From contig CAOKER010000016.1 of the NCBI GenBank assembly GCA_948467545.1, forward strand, positions 1-43,391: a stretch of DNA of 43,391 nt. Reading direction: 5' to 3'. Positions 25,609-34,640 of this stretch are shown one piece after another (the stretch's first letter is position 1; each line of letters opens with the position of its first letter). The translations under genes were made by a program, and so were the position numbers. The DNA is from an uncultured Eubacteriales bacterium (lineage in GTDB: Bacteria > Bacillota > Clostridia > Oscillospirales > CAG-272). The notes below the pieces were generated by a model. The model was not told the DNA's origin. It saw only the letters and a list, made by a program, of their open reading frames with translations, and did not search any database.

Positions 25609-26955
25609 TTACTTTAAATAATCAGGGAGAAATTCCGTAGAGATCGTGTCTGTCACATAACCATAAATAGTATCGAGAGTAAAAGAATCATAAACTTTTG
25701 AACCGTGATTTGACGCAAGCTCACTTGTATAATCCTCAAGCATATAGAGAGCGAGACCTGAACGAGTTGCATAGCCCTGAGAATCGACAACAGACGAATC
25801 GGCTGTATAATGGCAAACGACAGGAAGAAAGCGCGGCGCATCTACATATACATTTCCGCTTCGGTCCTTTACAATGTCAAACGACATAATTCCTCCGACA
25901 TTGTTGTAAATGTGAAGCATGGTAGAAAGAAGATTTCCTATTGAATACGTAACAAGCGTCTTATTGCCTGATGCTCCGGTAAGCCATGTCATCGGCTGTA
26001 TCACATGCGGATGCATTCCTATAATAACATCGGCTCCAAGATCAGAGATAAGCTGTGCAAGCTCTTTCTGCTCATCTGTAGGATAATTGTTAAACGACGA
26101 ACCTGCCGTATCAAGCCCCCAATGCATAGAAACAAAAACAAGGTCTGCCTGCTCTTTCGCCGCATTGATATGCCTTGTAATCACCGCTTTATCTATATAC
26201 GGAACGACAAGCTCAGGACTTGCCGCAGAAAGCTTGTTGCCGTTTGTTCCATAGGTATATGAAAGAAGGGCAATTTTGATTCCGTCTTTCTCCAATATTC
26301 TGATTGTATTATAATCTTCTTCGTTTTCATATGCGCCGATAGTCATTACATTTTTGTTTTTCCAATAATCTATTGTATGCTTATATCCCGTTCGAGTGGA
26401 AGTATCCATATCAAGCATATGATTGTTGGCAAGATTTATAATGTCAAAACCGGTATTGATAAGAGCATCTCCGATTTCCTCTGGGGCGTTAAATGCCGGA
26501 TATCCCGAAATTCCAAGAGAATCTCCGGCGACAGGTCCTTCCTGATTGATATATGCAATTCCGGCAGAAGAAATTAAATCTTTTATTCCAAGATACATTT
26601 CATCAAAATAATATGTCCCGGAATAAGCGCCGGTTGAAGCAGCGGAAACCGCACGCTTTTCAGCGTCCACAAAGACCGATTCATGTATAACATTGTCTCC
26701 CGCAGCAACAAATGAAAACCGTACAGCATCGGTATCCGAGCTGCTGTTTGTAACACCGCTGCTGCCCGTATCAGGCACATTTGTTTGAACTCCCGCACTG
26801 ACCGCATTTTCTCCGCTTGATGTTCCGGAATTAAACAATACATTATCGCGCCCCGTTCCCTCACCCTGTTCCATTTCTGTATGGCAGGAAGAAAGAACGG
26901 CAGGAAACGCAAGACAGCATAAAAGTACCGTCGCAACAACTTTTTTGCTCTTCAT
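25609..26955 (-). CDS. CapA-family metallophosphoesterase-like lipoprotein
   Basis: This 448-residue protein has a lipoprotein signal (LSSC, Cys24) and a Ser/Thr-rich linker of about 50 residues. The CapA (PGA_cap) domain starts near residue 80 with SFVAAGDNVIHESVF. Metal-binding patterns of the calcineurin-like fold are visible: the Asp of GDN, NLANNHMLD, VSMHWGLD and GMHPHVIQP. CapA proteins are linked to poly-gamma-glutamate capsule, but stand-alone Clostridia lipoproteins of this type are of unproven function. No capB or capC is present, so polyglutamate synthesis is not inferred. It is followed by the deacylase gene. Confidence 0.9.
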   Translation of the reverse strand: MKSKKVVATVLLCCLAFPAVLSSCHTEMEQGEGTGRDNVLFNSGTSSGENAVSAGVQTNVPDTGSSGVTNSSSDTDAVRFSFVAAGDNVIHESVFVDAEKRAVSAASTGAYSGTYYFDEMYLGIKDLISSAGIAYINQEGPVAGDSLGISGYPAFNAPEEIGDALINTGFDIINLANNHMLDMDTSTRTGYKHTIDYWKNKNVMTIGAYENEEDYNTIRILEKDGIKIALLSYTYGTNGNKLSAASPELVVPYIDKAVITRHINAAKEQADLVFVSMHWGLDTAGSSFNNYPTDEQKELAQLISDLGADVIIGMHPHVIQPMTWLTGASGNKTLVTYSIGNLLSTMLHIYNNVGGIMSFDIVKDRSGNVYVDAPRFLPVVCHYTADSSVVDSQGYATRSGLALYMLEDYTSELASNHGSKVYDSFTLDTIYGYVTDTISTEFLPDYLK

Positions 26956-27067
26956 TTTTAACCAATACCTTTCATATAAATTACTGCTCAGACTTATCAG
27001 TATAAAAAATTCATTCCAACAAATACTTTTCGATTTTGCAGTTTTTCACAAACCGAGGTTTATAATA

Positions 27068-27177
27068 TTCAATAAGGTGCAAAACGCAGTCCTGAGGCTC
27101 CGGACAGCGAATTATACCGCCGCTGAAAAAAGGCTGAACCCTGTCGGGAATGCGGGAAACATCTCACCTTTAATTAC
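27068..27177 (+). repeat. Dispersed repeat family 1, copy C
   Basis: It starts TTCAATAAGGTGCAAAAC, has the hairpin GTCC-N9-GGAC, ACCGCCGCTGAAAAAAGG and the tail GGGAAACATCTCACCTTTAA. The tail runs into the stop codon region of the minus-strand DUF2079 gene (stop at 27184). It fills most of the gap between that gene and capA. Confidence 0.6.
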
Positions 27178-27183
27178 CTTTAT

Positions 27184-29025
27184 TTATATAATTCTCTCAA
27201 GAATCAATATCGTCCCGTATTCACAGCAGACAGTACTATAACCCTTATTTTTATAAGCATATATATATTCATTCGCCGACTGTTCCGTAACACCACGGAG
27301 ATCAATTACAACATAGTCTGTTTCGGCCTCTGTCTCCGAACCCTTTTTCAGCTGATATATTTCTCTCCGATCGGCAATGTGCGGAACAATAAACGTCGAC
27401 GCCGTAACAGATGCATCATCATCTATTACATCAAGATAGCCTTCGATCCGCGCATATTTATCCCTGTTCTCATAATATCTGAAGATATATTCGCTTTTTG
27501 GCATAATAAAAGCTCCGAAAAACAAAATTGATGAAGACAAAGACAGTAAAAGCAGCGTGCGGCGCAGTTTGGGTTTCATATCGGAGAGATTCAGCACAGT
27601 ACCGTAAAACATAAAGGCCGACGAGCCAAAGACATACTGAAAGAAAACAGAATGCTGATATTCATAATCCGGCATTAAATTGATAAGCAGAAACGGCATA
27701 AGCAGAAGCAAACGATGAGGCTTTTTCGTTACAACAGGAATAAAGGCAAGAGGTAAAATCATCTGCGCAATAAATTCTAATTTTTCGGTTCCGAAGGATT
27801 CCGAAAAAACAATTGCCGGATTAGTTAATACTGTGCGCAGAAGATCGGCAAGACCGCCTCCTTCAGGAATAAAATTTGAATACCGCGAGCTCATAATGCC
27901 ATAGCCGAATTCAGTAAGAAACCATGAAGTAAATCCAAACCACACTACAGAGATTAACACTAAAAGAATTCCGTTTAGTCGCTGAGCAGTCAAAAATCTC
28001 GATAATTTTCCGCGCCATCCAAGACGCACAGTTTCCGGACACGGATTTTTAAAGCTTGAATCGCAGCCGTCCGCAACCGCAATATAAATTCCCGCAAAGG
28101 CTACGTATATCGCGGCGTCCTCTTTTACGGAAAGCGTAAGGGCTGCAAATACAAAAAGAAGAATATTCCCGAGTTTGTCTCTTCGCTCCGCTGCCCAAAA
28201 AAGCCACAAAATAAAAGCAGTCAAAAAACAGTTTTCATGCAAATCATAGCTGCATCCGCCCGAAATTGCAGGATAGAATGCATAGATCAGCGACAAAATA
28301 ACAGACGCACGCGGCGATAACCCTCTCCTCCTTGATATAAGCCATAACGGAATTATTCCTGAAGCGACAACCAAAGCCTGAAGGATTTGAAGTGTTATCG
28401 GGGATCTAAAAACAAAATAAAAAGGAAGCATCAAATAGTATACCGGCGAAAAATGTACCTCAAAATGCTGAATTATAGCGTCCCGCTCAGAACTTACAGT
28501 CTGAGTAAAATCACGCGCCATACTTGCAAACATATTGCAAAATATTCCGAAGTCGTAATTCGGAGAACCAAAGGACAAATACCTGCAGCTTGTATAGGCA
28601 CCTATAAAAACCGCTAAAGCGACAGACACAGTACAGGCCGCCGCAAAGCCCGCCTTCGGAGAAAGATTAAAACCTGACAGTCTTCGGTTATCTCGGTAAA
28701 ATATATAGAACACTGCTATACTGACCGGAATCAAAACCGATATAACAGCAATAATACTCTGAGTATTCACTGTAAGCAACAGCGAATATAAACCGAGAAA
28801 CAAAACAAGAGCCAAATCATCAGAAGAAAATCCAAGTCTCAGGCTCGAAACATAGGTCAGAAGCAAAAAAAATCCGAACATTACAATTAAAAAAAATAAA
28901 ATGTTCACACCATCGGTAAAAGTCTTATCGGTGTAATTCGCGGGAATATTAAATCCTCCCGAAATGAGCGCGATTATATAAGCCGCAGCTGTCCACGATG
29001 TAATAAGCCTTTTTATTATTGCCAT
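27184..29025 (-). CDS. DUF2079 multi-pass membrane protein
   Basis: This protein has about 613 residues and 12 or more hydrophobic segments. The DUF2079 hallmark regions are clear: FGSPNYDFGIFCNMFASMAR, FEVHFSPVYYLMLPFYFVF and SLIYAFYPAISGGCSYDLH with the following ENCFLTAF. The family resembles GT-C mannosyl- or arabinosyltransferases that use lipid-linked sugars outside the membrane; the acidic residue in the DFG loop would be the catalytic base. GTAGGGGG and ATG at 29025 define the start; the frame opens 66 nt earlier at 29091. It may act on cell-surface glycans or glycoproteins. It lies upstream of capA on the same strand, with 228 nt between. Confidence 0.85.
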   Translation of the reverse strand: MAIIKRLITSWTAAAYIIALISGGFNIPANYTDKTFTDGVNILFFLIVMFGFFLLLTYVSSLRLGFSSDDLALVLFLGLYSLLLTVNTQSIIAVISVLIPVSIAVFYIFYRDNRRLSGFNLSPKAGFAAACTVSVALAVFIGAYTSCRYLSFGSPNYDFGIFCNMFASMARDFTQTVSSERDAIIQHFEVHFSPVYYLMLPFYFVFRSPITLQILQALVVASGIIPLWLISRRRGLSPRASVILSLIYAFYPAISGGCSYDLHENCFLTAFILWLFWAAERRDKLGNILLFVFAALTLSVKEDAAIYVAFAGIYIAVADGCDSSFKNPCPETVRLGWRGKLSRFLTAQRLNGILLVLISVVWFGFTSWFLTEFGYGIMSSRYSNFIPEGGGLADLLRTVLTNPAIVFSESFGTEKLEFIAQMILPLAFIPVVTKKPHRLLLLMPFLLINLMPDYEYQHSVFFQYVFGSSAFMFYGTVLNLSDMKPKLRRTLLLLSLSSSILFFGAFIMPKSEYIFRYYENRDKYARIEGYLDVIDDDASVTASTFIVPHIADRREIYQLKKGSETEAETDYVVIDLRGVTEQSANEYIYAYKNKGYSTVCCEYGTILILERII

Positions 29026-29145
29026 TGATTTACCCCCTACCGTCCGCATCGGCCTCATACAGTTAAAAAATTCATTGCATTGCCAAGGCAATTATAAATT
29101 GTATATAAATTGTAACAGATGGTTTTCAGTGTTTTGCTTTGCGAT

Positions 29146-29188
29146 AAAAAAACATCCGCCGCAATGTTCGGCAAGAAAGCGGCGGATG
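29146..29188 (-). terminator. Terminator after the dockerin esterase gene
   Basis: On the minus strand a perfect 10-bp stem (29188-29179 with 29162-29153, CATCCGCCGC) around a 16-nt loop is followed by seven T. It lies about 70 nt beyond the esterase stop. Confidence 0.9.
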
Positions 29189-29261
29189 CTGAAACAAGCG
29201 TTGATACGCACAGATTATTAGGTTATTGTATTTATTATGCTCAGCAAAGGAAATCAGACAG

Positions 29262-30704
29262 TCAGTTCGAGATACCTGCGCTTAACTTAACTTCGTCAAA
29301 ATAACCCAGACTCTCCATACGGTTATAAACAAGTTTCCCTATCAGCTCATATCCCGTATCATTAAAATGCAGCTCATCCACCGCAAGCAATGAAAGCGGA
29401 GCAAAACCTATATCCATCCTCCAACGATCTTCCTGAGTGGGTTCAAGACCGGCATCGTATATTGCGTCTGTTGCCATATATCGCCGAAGGTTAATATATT
29501 TATCTCCGTATTCCTCTTCCATCAAACCTTCAAGATCGTCACGATAAGACGGCGTTGTGGTGTGAAGCCCTATTATAATATAGCGATCGTTATTTCTTGT
29601 TTGGTGTTCAATTATTGCACGCTGCTGTACAACAAGATCATCATAGTCGGTAAAACCGCCGTTCTGTCCGATAAATATCACGGTAATGTAATCGCGGTAA
29701 TTTTCCGAACCGGCCGTGGTAATCACAGTGCCGCCCGGTACCGTTACTTCGCTTCCCGCCTCGCTTCTTGTAAAAGTATAGCCTCCGTAGGATTTACTTA
29801 TAACACCGCGTACTCCTGAAATAGTAACATACTCCATGCCCGCACTTCCCTGCAAAAGCGGAGCAACGGTTCTTCCGTTCTGCGAAACAAATCTGATTCT
29901 GACCGGAGTTGTACCCGAAGGAATTGTTAAAGATCCGGACGTAACAAACGGAACAGCTCCGTTTCTTCCGAGAATTGTATTTGTAGTCTCTCCTCCAACT
30001 CCCATATTTATAACCGGTATCGATATTTTATAATCCTCAGCATCTACAAGCGATTTCGCCTCGTCGGAAAGAGACGAGGTAGGATCGTATACCGAACATA
30101 TTGCGTTATTTATTGAATTTTGAAGAGATTTCGGATAGGTCATAGCGTCGCCGCCAGGACCTGAAGTAAGCGAATCGCCCCAGCATACAATACCGGGAAG
30201 TCGGTCAGCTATAACAGAAAGCGTCTTATTATACGATCTGTTCAGCTCCTCGATTTCTGCTTCCGGGGTATCCGGATCCGGAGAATCGGTAACATCGCCT
30301 GAAGTATCGTCGGTAACGGGCATATCCGATGTATCGGGAACATCTGAAATATCAGATGAATCCGACGTATCGGGGTCATATGATGTAGCATCGGAATCAG
30401 AGGAATCCGCTCCCGCGGAAGAATCGGTGCTTTCCGCTCCTCCGCTTGCAATATATTTCATAAGTCTGACAAGATCAATGCTGTTTGCCTTTCCGTCACC
30501 GTTATTGTCGTAAGCACCTGTCTCGATATCGGTTCTTCCTGCGGCAATAAATTTCATCATCGCAACAATATCATGCGCATTTACCTTGCCGTCACGGTTT
30601 ACGTCATACCGAGCAAATTCAGACGGTGCCGAATCGGCTGCATAGACAGAAACCGTCGCGGCAGCACAAAGCAGTGCAGCAAGAATCAGTCTCGTTTTTT
30701 TCAT
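29262..30704 (-). CDS. Secreted SGNH/GDSL esterase with N-terminal dockerin
   Basis: This protein has about 480 residues. A signal peptide (KKTRLILAALLCAAATVSVY) ends at about residue 23. A type I dockerin follows at once, with two calcium-binding loops, DVNRDGKVNAHD (34-45) and DNNGDGKANSID (66-77), each followed by a helix ending in I-A-G/S-G. A linker of about 70 residues rich in Ser, Asp, Thr and Pro precedes the SGNH catalytic domain, whose nucleophile is in IVCWGDSLTSG. The Asp-His pair is in DELHFNDTGY near the C-terminus. Such enzymes deacetylate plant polysaccharides, and dockerins bind cohesins of cellulosome-type scaffolds; scaffoldin and cohesin are not in this window. I chose the ATG at 30704, with GGAG 11 nt upstream; the longer frame opens at 30746. 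Confidence 0.92.
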   Translation of the reverse strand: MKKTRLILAALLCAAATVSVYAADSAPSEFARYDVNRDGKVNAHDIVAMMKFIAAGRTDIETGAYDNNGDGKANSIDLVRLMKYIASGGAESTDSSAGADSSDSDATSYDPDTSDSSDISDVPDTSDMPVTDDTSGDVTDSPDPDTPEAEIEELNRSYNKTLSVIADRLPGIVCWGDSLTSGPGGDAMTYPKSLQNSINNAICSVYDPTSSLSDEAKSLVDAEDYKISIPVINMGVGGETTNTILGRNGAVPFVTSGSLTIPSGTTPVRIRFVSQNGRTVAPLLQGSAGMEYVTISGVRGVISKSYGGYTFTRSEAGSEVTVPGGTVITTAGSENYRDYITVIFIGQNGGFTDYDDLVVQQRAIIEHQTRNNDRYIIIGLHTTTPSYRDDLEGLMEEEYGDKYINLRRYMATDAIYDAGLEPTQEDRWRMDIGFAPLSLLAVDELHFNDTGYELIGKLVYNRMESLGYFDEVKLSAGISN

Positions 30705-30842
30705 TGTAAACAAATCTCCAATCTGCCAATAAGCGGCACAAAGCATGTATAAAATCTACATTATCATAATATCACACAGCGTTTTTTTTGTCAAGAGATG
30801 CGTAATAAAAAGACCTGTTCAGTACAAATAAATAACAGTAAC

Positions 30843-30887
30843 AAATTAAAATAACCGAAGGAACCGTTTGTGTCGGATTCCTTCGGT
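30843..30887 (-). terminator. Terminator of the feo operon
   Basis: On the minus strand ACCGAAGGAA (30887-30878) and TTCCTTCGGT (30863-30854) form a 10-bp stem with a 14-nt loop, followed by TTATTTTAATTT. It lies about 200 nt beyond the last feo gene and before the esterase gene. Confidence 0.75.
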
Positions 30888-30919
30888 ATATGGTAAGCCT
30901 TTCGGTAATATGAAAGAAC

Positions 30920-31087
30920 AATAATAGGCCGTCCCACCGGCGGATTGCACAGCCGATGAAAAACAAATTAAAAATTAACAACTGTAAAAAACATCATCCT
31001 GACAGCCGGTCTGCTGTCGGCCCGCTGCGAAGTATAGCGGAAACATCTTCGGAGCAGCTTTGGAAACATCTTTGTTTGATATTATAG
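30920..31087 (+). repeat. Dispersed repeat family 1, copy E (extended)
   Basis: It has GCCG-N6-CGGC followed by GGCGGATTGCACAGCCGATG and a run of A, as in the other copies. An extra 60-70 nt follow before tail-like GCGGAAACATCTTCGG. The end touches the stop codon of the feoB-associated gene (31089). It may be one expanded copy or two fused ones. I see no real gene in the 384-nt gap it occupies; a 69-codon minus frame there is spurious. Confidence 0.5.
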
Positions 31088-31088
31088 C

Positions 31089-31268
31089 TCAAAATTTATT
31101 TTTTTGATGGCAGGTACAATTTGAAGGACACCCCGCACAGCCGCCTCCGCATGAAGACTTACCGCTCTTTTTATCTCGGATCATTTTTACAATTACCATA
31201 GCAACAATTGCCGCAAGCACGACGCCAATAATAATTGTAGAAATATTTGAATATATAAAATCTATCAT
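31089..31268 (-). CDS. FeoB-associated Cys-rich membrane protein
   Basis: This short gene is easy to miss because of its 59 codons. One N-terminal membrane segment (residues about 10-28, IIIGVVLAAIVAMVIV) is followed by a basic stretch and a Cys-rich tail, SCGGGCAGCPSNCTCH, with five Cys. It matches the small FeoB-associated family found after feoB in Clostridia and Bacteroidetes. Its role is unproven; metal delivery or electron transfer to FeoB has been suggested. It lies 179 nt downstream of feoB on the same strand. AAAGG is 13 nt upstream of the ATG. Confidence 0.85.
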   Translation of the reverse strand: MIDFIYSNISTIIIGVVLAAIVAMVIVKMIRDKKSGKSSCGGGCAGCPSNCTCHQKNKF

Positions 31269-31447
31269 TATTCAGAACATGCCTTTCGTTTATATTCAAA
31301 GCTCAAGTAAGCTTTATAATTTGGGAGATACCTCCTCGAAAATGCGGCGTGAGACAAAATCCTCCTATGCTCCGAAAACATATCCAAACTTTACATCCAT
31401 ACCCTTCGTAACTTGGAGACTTATAAAAAACAGAAAGCAAGGATATT

Positions 31448-33856
31448 TCAGATGCGAACCTTTTCGGTAAATTTTGAAGCTTCCTTATACGGTTTCACAA
31501 GCATAAATATTATAAATGCAAGTATAAGCAATGCACAGAGAAGTCCGACTGCATTGAGTCCACCCGTAAACACGGACCCAATTTGATAAACCATAAGTGA
31601 TACCGCATATGCAAACACACACTGATAACCTATTGCAAAGAACGTCCATTTTGCAGAATTCATCTCACGCTTGATAGCTCCGATTGCGGCAAAGCACGGT
31701 GCACAAAGCAGGTTGAAGCAGAGGAACGAATATGCCGCAAGCTTAGTCATTCCTTCAAAGTCAAGAACACCGAATACCCCGACAACCTCTTCTTTGGCAA
31801 CAAGTCCCATGATTGTAGCAATTGTAGCCTTGATGTTTCCAAATCCGAGCGGTGCAAAAATCCAGCATATAGCGCCGCCGATAATTCCAAGGATACTGCT
31901 CTCAAGCTCCATATCCGGATCAAACATAAACGCACCGTCAACAAATCCGAAGCACGAACCCGCCCAAATTATGATTGAGGACAAAAGTATGATAGTGCCG
32001 GCCTTTTTTATAAAGGAAGAAGCACGTTCCCACATAGAACGAAGTACATTGCCTGCCGTCGGAAGGTGGTACGCCGGCAGCTCCATTACAAACGGAGCCG
32101 GATCGCCGGAGAATATCTTTGTCTTTTTAAGCATAATACCCGAAATTATAATTGCGGCAATTCCAATAAAATATGCGGACGGGCCGACCCACCATGCGCC
32201 GCCAAACAAAGCCGTGGCAATAAGTCCAATAATCGGAAGCTTTGCTCCGCAGGGAATAAAAGTCGTTGTCATGATCGTCATACGGCGGTCACGTTCGTTT
32301 TCGATCGTACGTGAAGCCATGATTCCGGGAACTCCGCAGCCGGTTCCGATAAGCATCGGAATGAATGATTTTCCCGACAGACCGAATTTTCTGAAAACAC
32401 GGTCGAGAACAAACGCAATACGCGACATATATCCGCATGCCTCAAGAAATGCAAGAAGTATAAAAAGCACAAGCATCTGCGGAACAAATCCAAGAACCGC
32501 TCCAACGCCGCCGACAATTCCGTCAAGGATTAATCCCTGAAGCCAATCCGCACAGTTTACGGAATCGAGTCCGCGTTTAATAAAAACAGGTATTCCGGGA
32601 ATCCAGACACCGTAGTCTTCGGGATTCGGAATTCCCTCTGCATCCTCACCCAATGCAGCATCATAAATTTCAGATACATCGAAGCCTTCTTCAATCAGCG
32701 AATCCGAATACGAACCGTAAGCCTCGTCGAACGCACCGAAGTCCTCTTCCTCAATAGCATCGGCAATATCCGACGCACCTACAACGTCTGCATCAGCAGC
32801 AGATTTTATAATAGAGACGAATTCATCTGTCCAGACATTTTCAGCCGCATAATCTGCCATCGCGTCATCATAAGCGGAAGAACCGATTCCGAACAAATGC
32901 CAGCCGTCGCCGAATACTCCGTCATTTGCCCAGTCTGTTGCTATTGTGCCGACCGTAGAAACAGAAATATAGTAAACAAGAAACATAATTACTGCAAAAA
33001 TCGGAAGAGCGGCAAAACGATTGGTAACAACCCTGTCTATTCTGTCGGAAGTCGTAAGCTGTCCGGCAGATCTCTTTTTCAGGCAATGCTTTATAAGCGA
33101 CGCAATATATATGTATCTCTCATTTGTGATAATAGACTCGGCATCATCGTCAAGCTCCCTCTCGGCAGCAGCAATATCTTCCTCTATATGCGAAAGCGTA
33201 CTGTCGGAAAGCTTCATTTCCCGCATAACCTTGTCATCGCGTTCAAAAATTTTGATCGCATACCACCGCTGCTGATTTTCAGGCATAGAATGAACAGCTG
33301 CCTCTTCAATGTGAGCAATCGCATGTTCTACTACACCGGAAAAAGTGTGCATCGGAACGGTTTTTCCGTTTTTAGCCGCTTCAACAGCCGCTTCGGCAGC
33401 CTCGGATATCCCGTTTCCCTTAAGAGCAGAAATCTCTACTATTTTAATTCCGAGATCGGATGCAAGCGCCGATGTATCAATACGATCTCCGTTCTTTTTC
33501 ACAACGTCCATCATGTTAATTGCCATGACTACGGGAATTCCAAGTTCTGTAAGCTGCGTAGTAAGATAAAGATTTCTCTCAAGATTGGTTCCGTCAACAA
33601 TATTAAGAATAGCGTCGGGACGCTCATTCACAAGATAACTGCGGGCAACCACCTCTTCGAGTGTATACGGAGAAAGGGAATATATTCCCGGAAGGTCGGT
33701 TATTATCACTCCGTCATGCTTTTTGAGCTTGCCCTCCTTCTTTTCAACGGTAACGCCCGGCCAGTTTCCCACAAATTGATTTGATCCGGTAAGCGCATTA
33801 AAAAGCGTTGTCTTTCCGCAGTTAGGATTTCCGGCAAGAGCAATTCTCAAGTCCAT
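31448..33856 (-). CDS. feoB: Ferrous iron transport GTPase/permease FeoB
   Basis: This 802-residue protein imports Fe(II). The N-terminal G domain has GNPNCGKTTLFN (G1), TDLPGIYSL (G3) and AINMMDVV (G4); a GDI-like helical part follows to about 275. The membrane domain starts at about residue 284 and has two gate repeats, around GTGCGVPGIMASRTI and CFAAIGAIKREMN. Between the first and second membrane segments (about 306-420) lies an enlarged external loop rich in Asp and Glu (for example AIEEEDFGAFDEAYG). This makes it longer than E. coli FeoB (773). GGGGTAG precedes the ATG. It is the third gene of a feoA-feoA-feoB-small gene operon, with a palindromic site at 33931-33946 just upstream. Confidence 0.97.
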   Translation of the reverse strand: MDLRIALAGNPNCGKTTLFNALTGSNQFVGNWPGVTVEKKEGKLKKHDGVIITDLPGIYSLSPYTLEEVVARSYLVNERPDAILNIVDGTNLERNLYLTTQLTELGIPVVMAINMMDVVKKNGDRIDTSALASDLGIKIVEISALKGNGISEAAEAAVEAAKNGKTVPMHTFSGVVEHAIAHIEEAAVHSMPENQQRWYAIKIFERDDKVMREMKLSDSTLSHIEEDIAAAERELDDDAESIITNERYIYIASLIKHCLKKRSAGQLTTSDRIDRVVTNRFAALPIFAVIMFLVYYISVSTVGTIATDWANDGVFGDGWHLFGIGSSAYDDAMADYAAENVWTDEFVSIIKSAADADVVGASDIADAIEEEDFGAFDEAYGSYSDSLIEEGFDVSEIYDAALGEDAEGIPNPEDYGVWIPGIPVFIKRGLDSVNCADWLQGLILDGIVGGVGAVLGFVPQMLVLFILLAFLEACGYMSRIAFVLDRVFRKFGLSGKSFIPMLIGTGCGVPGIMASRTIENERDRRMTIMTTTFIPCGAKLPIIGLIATALFGGAWWVGPSAYFIGIAAIIISGIMLKKTKIFSGDPAPFVMELPAYHLPTAGNVLRSMWERASSFIKKAGTIILLSSIIIWAGSCFGFVDGAFMFDPDMELESSILGIIGGAICWIFAPLGFGNIKATIATIMGLVAKEEVVGVFGVLDFEGMTKLAAYSFLCFNLLCAPCFAAIGAIKREMNSAKWTFFAIGYQCVFAYAVSLMVYQIGSVFTGGLNAVGLLCALLILAFIIFMLVKPYKEASKFTEKVRI

Positions 33857-33930
33857 TTCAATCTACCCCGCTTCCGCATAGGAAGCTTCCTTTCTGTATC
33901 AAAAATCATTGCGGCATGTCATCCATGCTT

Positions 33931-33946
33931 GTTAGCGCAAGCTAAC
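33931..33946. promoter_or_regulatory. Palindromic metalloregulator-type site before feoB
   Basis: GTTAGCGCAAGCTAAC is a perfect 6+4+6 inverted repeat, 75 nt upstream of feoB. It matches the two sites before the first feoA in sequence and spacing. Sites of TTAGN...NCTAA shape are typical of DtxR-family iron repressors. Confidence 0.65.
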
Positions 33947-34036
33947 CGCAATATATAATTCTACACACATAATAATCTGTATACAGAAGTACCATATCTG
34001 ATTATGTATGTCAGTTCCGCCTGTAATTTTAACCCT

Positions 34037-34258
34037 TTACTCAATCTCAATCATATCGGCATCCGCTTTTCTGAGCGAAAGTTCATATCCGCGCACCGTT
34101 ACTTCAATCGGATCGCCGAGCGGAGCAACCTTTCTGACATGGACAGAAACACCTTTTGTAATCCCCATATCCATTATGCGCCGCTTAACAGCTCCCTCTC
34201 CGTGAAGCTTTACAACCGTTGCGTCCTGACCGACCCTTGTTTGTCTGAGCGTTTTCAT
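34037..34258 (-). CDS. feoA: FeoA-type SH3-like protein (second copy)
   Basis: This is a 73-residue protein of the FeoA family, a beta-barrel regulator or partner of FeoB. Typical features are AVKRRIMDMGITKGVSVHVRK and APLGDPIEVTVRGYELSLRK. It ends 180 nt before feoB, the gap that holds the operator. The first FeoA gene lies 73 nt upstream. Confidence 0.92.
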   Translation of the reverse strand: MKTLRQTRVGQDATVVKLHGEGAVKRRIMDMGITKGVSVHVRKVAPLGDPIEVTVRGYELSLRKADADMIEIE

Positions 34259-34331
34259 TAAATCAACCTGCCTTCCAATTTTTTCAACTGCATCGCGTCA
34301 TAAAATACACCGATACAGATTAGTACAAAGC

Positions 34332-34544
34332 TCATATCATAATTTTTTGTGCCGTTTCACGGCTTATAGCAACTCTTGAATTCTTAACATTAACAATTAT
34401 ATTGCCCGAAAATTCATTTACAACAGTAACATTGCTTCCGACAACAAAGCCAAGGTTTTCAAGATGCTTTCTCACCGCCGTACTACCGCATACTTTTTTT
34501 ATCACATTTTCCTCGCCTATATTAGCATATGTCAGCGGCATCAT
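34332..34544 (-). CDS. feoA: FeoA-type SH3-like protein (first copy)
   Basis: A second 70-residue FeoA domain protein with CGSTAVRKHLENLGFVVGSN and the shortened strand pair NIIVNVKNSRVAISRE. It differs from the other copy, so it is not a recent duplication. Two FeoA proteins per FeoB are common in Clostridia and may assemble with different domains of FeoB. GAGGGTAGG lies just before the ATG-ATG start, so either Met could be used. Confidence 0.92.
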   Translation of the reverse strand: MMPLTYANIGEENVIKKVCGSTAVRKHLENLGFVVGSNVTVVNEFSGNIIVNVKNSRVAISRETAQKIMI

Positions 34545-34616
34545 TACCTACCCTCTTATATTACATATAAACTTTAACGTCGGAAAAGGCATTCCGAAAA
34601 TAATCCGCTTTCTCAA

Positions 34617-34632
34617 GTTAGCCTTCTCTAAC
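34617..34632. promoter_or_regulatory. Imperfect palindromic site between the feo promoter and feoA
   Basis: On the minus strand this reads GTTAGAGAAGGCTAAC, with one arm mismatched from the GTTAGC-N4-GCTAAC form. Its centre is 26 bp from the stronger site, which places the two on nearly the same DNA face if bound cooperatively. Confidence 0.55.
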
Positions 34633-34640
34633 CGCATATT

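Noticed and set aside
30772..30981. 69-codon minus-strand frame beyond the feo genes
   Set aside because: It crosses the feo terminator stem and repeat copy E and has no ribosome site.
31671..33784. Long plus-strand frames of 289 and 295 codons opposite feoB
   Set aside because: feoB is unmistakable on the minus strand; the opposing frames are Ser/Ile/Arg-rich shadows without domain features.
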